The notes under the pieces: model-generated
The model's input: only the letters and a program-made list of their open reading frames with translations
Database searches by the model: none
Told to the model about the DNA's origin: nothing
From: JBAXLO01 sp037134755
GTDB taxonomy: Bacteria; Bacteroidota; Bacteroidia; Bacteroidales; JACABE01
Length of the DNA stretch: 44,369 nucleotides
Assembly: GCA_037134755.1 (NCBI GenBank)
Contig: JBAXLO010000007.1
Coordinates: 1-44,369, forward strand
Direction: 5' to 3'
Program-made: the position numbers and the translations under genes
Shown here: piece by piece, positions 41,214 to 44,369 of the stretch
Layout: every line of letters starts with the position of its first letter
Position numbering within the stretch: the stretch's first letter is position 1

Positions 41214-41903
41214 TTAATTTATAGAAGCTAGTATGGAATCGAAGATCAATTTACCATCGGCATTGCTTAATTCTACATCAGCAGCACGTTCGGGATGAGG
41301 CATCATACCAAAGATATTCCTCTTCTCATTACAGATACCTGCAATATTATCAACAGAACCATTTGGATTAGAAGCATCATTAATAGTACCATTCTCATCA
41401 CAATACTTAAATAGAATCTGATCATTTTTAATAAGAGAAGCATTACAGTTTTCATCACCATAAAAACGACCTTCGCCATGAGCAATAGGTATCTTTAAAG
41501 CCTTTTCGGGATCTAATTCTTTAGTAAGAATAGTATTGGTTGTAGCGGGTTTGATGAAAGTATTTTTACAGATAAATTTCTGAGTGTCGTTGTGCAACAA
41601 AGTACCGGGCAACAGATGAGCTTCACAAAGAATCTGAAATCCGTTGCAAATACCCATCAGAAAACCTCCATTATTGGCATGTTCGATAACCTTTTCCATA
41701 ATTGGAGAGAATCGGGCAATAGCTCCCGAACGAAGATAATCACCAAAAGAAAAACCACCTGGGAGGATGATAAAATCACAACCCTGAAGGTCGGTACTCT
41801 TATGCCAAAGCTCTACAACATCTTGTTTTAATATCTTTTTGAGGACATAAATCATGTCGTGATCACAGTTGGAACCGGGAAATATTACTACACCAAATTT
41901 CAT
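41214..41903 (-). CDS. purQ: Phosphoribosylformylglycinamidine synthase subunit PurQ
   Basis: The 229-residue glutaminase subunit that feeds ammonia to PurL in step four of purine synthesis. The class I amidotransferase triad is visible: C86 in GFLMGICNGFQIL, and H203 and E205 in MMPHPERA. The PurQ-specific entry VVIFPGSNCDHDM and LPGGFSFGDYLRSGAIA are present, as is IAHGEGRFY. Separate small PurQ means that purL and purS should be encoded elsewhere. They are not in this window. The promoter is not strong by eye (TAATTTTG on the minus strand at 41929-41936). Confidence 0.95.
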   Translation of the reverse strand: MKFGVVIFPGSNCDHDMIYVLKKILKQDVVELWHKSTDLQGCDFIILPGGFSFGDYLRSGAIARFSPIMEKVIEHANNGGFLMGICNGFQILCEAHLLPGTLLHNDTQKFICKNTFIKPATTNTILTKELDPEKALKIPIAHGEGRFYGDENCNASLIKNDQILFKYCDENGTINDASNPNGSVDNIAGICNEKRNIFGMMPHPERAADVELSNADGKLIFDSILASIN

Positions 41904-41928
41904 AAGTCTAAATGTATTATATAAGCTG

Positions 41929-41936
41929 CAAAATTA
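41929..41936 (-). promoter_or_regulatory. Possible -7 element for purQ-rnhB
   Basis: The minus strand reads TAATTTTG, 26 bases before the purQ ATG. There is no obvious -33 box. Confidence 0.4.
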
Positions 41937-41987
41937 TAAATAAATATTTGATTTATCTATTTAAAGATTATCAAAGCTAATTTTAAT

Positions 41988-41995
41988 TACCTTTG
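41988..41995 (+). promoter_or_regulatory. Probable -7 element, TACCTTTG
   Basis: TAnnTTTG match, 38 bases before the ATG at 42034. It is back to back with the purQ element in a 130-bp divergent gap. Confidence 0.5.
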
Positions 41996-42033
41996 TACTT
42001 ATATTTCCTAATCATATTTCCAATACTAATATT

Positions 42034-43104
42034 ATGAAAAGCATTAGAATCTTAATAGTTATAGTTCTTATTATTTGCTCAGCCAATGTATATTCTCAAA
42101 TAAATAAAAATAATAATGATTTTAATGATGACATAAGAGGCAAAAATGAGCTAAGGATTATGTTTTATAATCTAGAGAACTTTTATGACACTTGGAAAGA
42201 TAGTACAAGGACTTATAATGAGTTCACTGCTTTTGGTTATAGACATTGGGGGATGCAAAAGTTTTATACTAAGCTTAATAATATCTATAAAGTTATTATT
42301 GCAGTTGGTGGATGGGAGCCTCCGGAACTTATTGGTGTTTGTGAGGTTGAGAATCGTTTTGTTTTGAATAGTCTTGTGTTAGGAACTCCTTTGCGTAAGT
42401 TTAATTATAAAGTTATTCATGAAGATTCTCCTGACTTAAGAGGGATAGATGTTGCGTTGATATATCGTCAGGATAAATTTATGGAGCTCTATCATTATCC
42501 TATCCGAATTACTTTTCCTTTTGATACTGCATCAAAGACCAGAGATATTCTATATATAAGAGGTTTGACTAATAATAAAGATACTTTGCACCTATTTGTC
42601 AATCATTTTCCTTCTAAGTTTGGTGGAGCCTTGATTTCGCAACCTAAAAGGAATTATGTAGCAAGTGTTTTAAGGAATGCAATTGATACCTTGCTTATAA
42701 ATCATTTTAATCCAAACATTATTATTATGGGTGACTTTAATGATGAAGCCGAAGATGAAAGCCTCACGAAATATTTGAAGATAAAATGCGATACTATATA
42801 TAATAAGGATGCAGATATTATAAATCTGATGTGCGGTTTGAAGAAGATAGAAGGAATTGGGACTAATAAGTTTCATGATCAATGGAGTTTGATTGATCAG
42901 TTTATGGTTAGTAGTTGTTTGATGAAAGAAAATAATAAGTGGCAGGTTAAGAATAAGAGAGCTTACATCTTTTATCCTGACTTTTTATTAATGCCTGATG
43001 AAGCTTACTTTGGTGTGAAACCATTTAGAACCTTTTACGGACCAAAATACCTCGGTGGTTTTAGCGATCACCTTCCCGTTTATTTTGATTTAATCTCCAA
43101 TTAA
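42034..43104 (+). CDS. Exported endonuclease/exonuclease/phosphatase family protein
   Basis: A 356-residue protein with a signal peptide, about residues 1-22 (ILIVIVLIICSANVYSQ). The EEP fold is shown by LRIMFYNLENFYD (metal Asn), PPELIGVCEVENRFVLNSL (catalytic Glu), HLFVNHFPSK, IIMGDFNDEAEDESL (D and N) and the final GGFSDHLPVYFDL (D-H pair). All metal-binding and catalytic residues are present. The substrate could be extracellular DNA, a phosphoester or a lipid headgroup, and cannot be told from sequence. It is exported to the periplasm or beyond. Its last 15 bases overlap the 3-prime end of ddl on the other strand, so their transcripts are antisense there. Confidence 0.88.
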   Translation: MKSIRILIVIVLIICSANVYSQINKNNNDFNDDIRGKNELRIMFYNLENFYDTWKDSTRTYNEFTAFGYRHWGMQKFYTKLNNIYKVIIAVGGWEPPELIGVCEVENRFVLNSLVLGTPLRKFNYKVIHEDSPDLRGIDVALIYRQDKFMELYHYPIRITFPFDTASKTRDILYIRGLTNNKDTLHLFVNHFPSKFGGALISQPKRNYVASVLRNAIDTLLINHFNPNIIIMGDFNDEAEDESLTKYLKIKCDTIYNKDADIINLMCGLKKIEGIGTNKFHDQWSLIDQFMVSSCLMKENNKWQVKNKRAYIFYPDFLLMPDEAYFGVKPFRTFYGPKYLGGFSDHLPVYFDLISN

Positions 43105-44076
43105 AGTTGTTTCTATTAATAAACTGTAAAGTTCTTTAGTCGTCATGCCCATGGCACGAGCCTGTTGAGGAACTATGCTTTCAGCGGACTGACCGGGGAC
43201 TGTATTAACTTCTAAGAAATAAAGTTCGTTGGTATCATCTTGAAGAATAAAATCAAAGCGGACAATACCACGACAATTTAATTTATTATAAAGATAAGAA
43301 GCAGTTGCTTTAACTTTTATAGATACTTCTTCATCAACTTCAGCTGGAGTAATTTCTTTGGATGCTCCTTTGTATTTAGCTTTATAATCGAAGTATTCTC
43401 TTTCGCTTTTGATTTCAGTTAAAGGGAATACAATCAAACCATCTTTGCCTTTAATCATACCACAAGATAACTCTCTGCCTTTTATAAATTCCTCAACAAT
43501 TACCTGATCGTCTTCGTTAAAAGCTTTTGCTAAGGCAGAATCTAAGCCTGTCCATCGTTTAACTTTAGACATGCCGATACTAGAACCACCGTTATTTGGT
43601 TTTACAAACACAGGTAGCTTTAAATCATTCTTAACAGCATCAGCACCATTAGTGTTATGCTTAAATAAATGCTCCGAATTGGAAACATTAATACCTAAAG
43701 TCTTTACAATTTTATTGCAATAGCTTTTATTAAAAGTAATAGCCGATGTAGTGTGATCGCAGGTGGTGTATGGAATATTTAGCAGATCAAAATAACCTTG
43801 CAATTTGCCGTCTTCGCCGGGGGTGCCGTGAATAATGATAAATGCACAGTCGAATTTTATCTTTTCTTTATTAATGATAATGCTGAAATCATTCTTATCA
43901 ATGTAGGCTCTTTTAGTTTTATTATATTGATAAAACCAATCATTCCCGCTAAGGATAATCTTATAAACATTGTATTTATCGGCATCAATATTCTGCTCAA
44001 CTATAGAGGCACTTTTGATTGAAATAACTTTTTCGCCTGAATTTCCACCGGCAACTAATGCAATATTCTTTTTCAT
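43090..44076 (-). CDS. ddl: D-alanine--D-alanine ligase
   Basis: A 328-residue ATP-grasp enzyme that makes the D-Ala-D-Ala dipeptide of peptidoglycan. The N-terminal ALVAGGNSGEKVISIKSASIV matches the family G-G-x-S-x-E-x-x-V-S-x-x-S motif. IIHGTPGEDGKLQGYFDLLNIPYT, LPVFVKPNNGGSSIGMSKV and VIVEEFIKGRELSCGMI (ATP-grasp), and FDFILQDDTNELYFLEVNTVPGQ (metal ligands E and N) follow. Length is slightly more than 300, as usual. The gene ends overlapping the 3-prime end of the EEP gene. It has its own upstream -7 element at 44100-44107. Type (D-Ala versus D-Lac specificity) cannot be judged safely by eye. Confidence 0.94.
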   Translation of the reverse strand: MKKNIALVAGGNSGEKVISIKSASIVEQNIDADKYNVYKIILSGNDWFYQYNKTKRAYIDKNDFSIIINKEKIKFDCAFIIIHGTPGEDGKLQGYFDLLNIPYTTCDHTTSAITFNKSYCNKIVKTLGINVSNSEHLFKHNTNGADAVKNDLKLPVFVKPNNGGSSIGMSKVKRWTGLDSALAKAFNEDDQVIVEEFIKGRELSCGMIKGKDGLIVFPLTEIKSEREYFDYKAKYKGASKEITPAEVDEEVSIKVKATASYLYNKLNCRGIVRFDFILQDDTNELYFLEVNTVPGQSAESIVPQQARAMGMTTKELYSLLIETTLIGD

Positions 44077-44099
44077 TTTGACTATAATTATTCTTAGTG

Positions 44100-44107
44100 C
44101 AAAAATA
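44100..44107 (-). promoter_or_regulatory. Possible -7 element for ddl
   Basis: The minus strand reads TATTTTTG, 23 bases before the ddl ATG. A TTTG lies 15 bases upstream of it, shorter than the usual 19. Confidence 0.4.
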
Positions 44108-44167
44108 CAACAAATAATGAAGCAAAAATTATGAATTATGAATTGAAAACATTATAATTCATAAAAC

Positions 44168-44202
44168 AAAAAACCTTCATCAAGAAATTGGTGAAGGTTT
44201 TT
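44168..44202 (-). terminator. Terminator of a minus-strand gene beyond the right edge
   Basis: A hairpin AAAAACCTTCA / TGAAGGTTTTT with a U-run on the minus strand. It sits upstream of ddl, so it probably ends a gene lying past position 44369. It may act on both strands. Confidence 0.65.
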
Positions 44203-44209
44203 ATTCATC

Positions 44210-44233
44210 CTGACAGGTTTTTCTTCCTGTCAG
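44210..44233. repeat. Hairpin CTGACAGG / CCTGTCAG
   Basis: A perfect 8-bp stem with an 8-nt T-rich loop. It resembles the CCTGACA-type hairpins at 1255-1281 and 1364-1394, a theme that recurs in Bacteroidota intergenic DNA. The remainder to 44369 has no visible gene. Confidence 0.45.
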
Positions 44234-44369
44234 ATTCTGTGTTAATTTCCAAATTTATTTTTGAGTTTTTTAGGCATAATGATAGAAAGATTTTTTTAAA
44301 GGGGAGAATTGATTTCCCCTTGACCATTCCAGTCAGTCAGATTATTCCTGTTAGGTTGCTCTCCAGCAG

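Overview
The window is AT-rich chromosomal DNA from a member of the Bacteroidota, most likely Bacteroidales or a close relative. The evidence is the gene order secE-nusG-rplKAJL-rpoBC followed by a DUF3467 gene, promoters of the TTTG-N19-TAnnTTTG type, the type IX secretion gene porT beside ubiE, a secreted protein with a type B (gliding-motility-associated) C-terminal domain, and a TGT with the sequence character of this phylum. No phage, insertion sequence, rRNA or CRISPR array is visible.

Layout. Positions 307-1239 hold one uncharacterised gene on the plus strand. Positions 2212-15633 (minus) are the core expression operon: tRNA-Thr(TGT), tRNA-Tyr, tRNA-Gly, tRNA-Thr(GGT), tuf, tRNA-Trp, secE, nusG, rplK, rplA, rplJ, rplL, rpoB, rpoC and DUF3467. 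A near-perfect promoter precedes it and a strong terminator follows it. Upstream on the same strand are rpsU-xerC-hpf and tgt-lptF/G. Positions 19693-21431 (plus) carry a glycosyltransferase overlapping an ECF sigma factor. A histidine ammonia-lyase family gene (22320-23858, minus) has Ala-Cys-Gly where the cofactor-forming Ala-Ser-Gly is expected. Positions 24061-29982 (plus) hold an outer-membrane protein, a GNAT acetyltransferase, a umuD-umuC-SRAP DNA-damage operon, and a run of small genes (DUF6132, DUF2892, DUF302) ending in a methyltransferase. Then come a BNR-repeat secreted protein (minus), a class A beta-lactamase-like protein (plus), the minus-strand operon hldA-ubiE-porT-FAD oxidoreductase, a large lectin/PKD type IX cargo protein (plus), purQ-rnhB (minus), a secreted endonuclease/exonuclease/phosphatase protein (plus) and ddl (minus).

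The most unusual signal is non-coding. Five intergenic regions contain degenerate tandem arrays whose unit sequences look unrelated to one another but which share a period of 21 bp. Four of them occupy all four convergent intergenic gaps longer than 100 bp. The fifth lies between the two promoters of the largest divergent gap. Where terminators or promoters can be recognised, the arrays lie outside the transcribed units. Several contain strong inverted symmetry, including a perfect 37-bp inverted repeat. A fixed period of two DNA helical turns with non-conserved sequence suggests a structural or nucleoid-protein role, or a copying mechanism with a set step. I do not know of a description that accounts for it.

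All calls come from reading the sequence by eye. Family names rest on recognised motifs and remembered family features, not on database searches.
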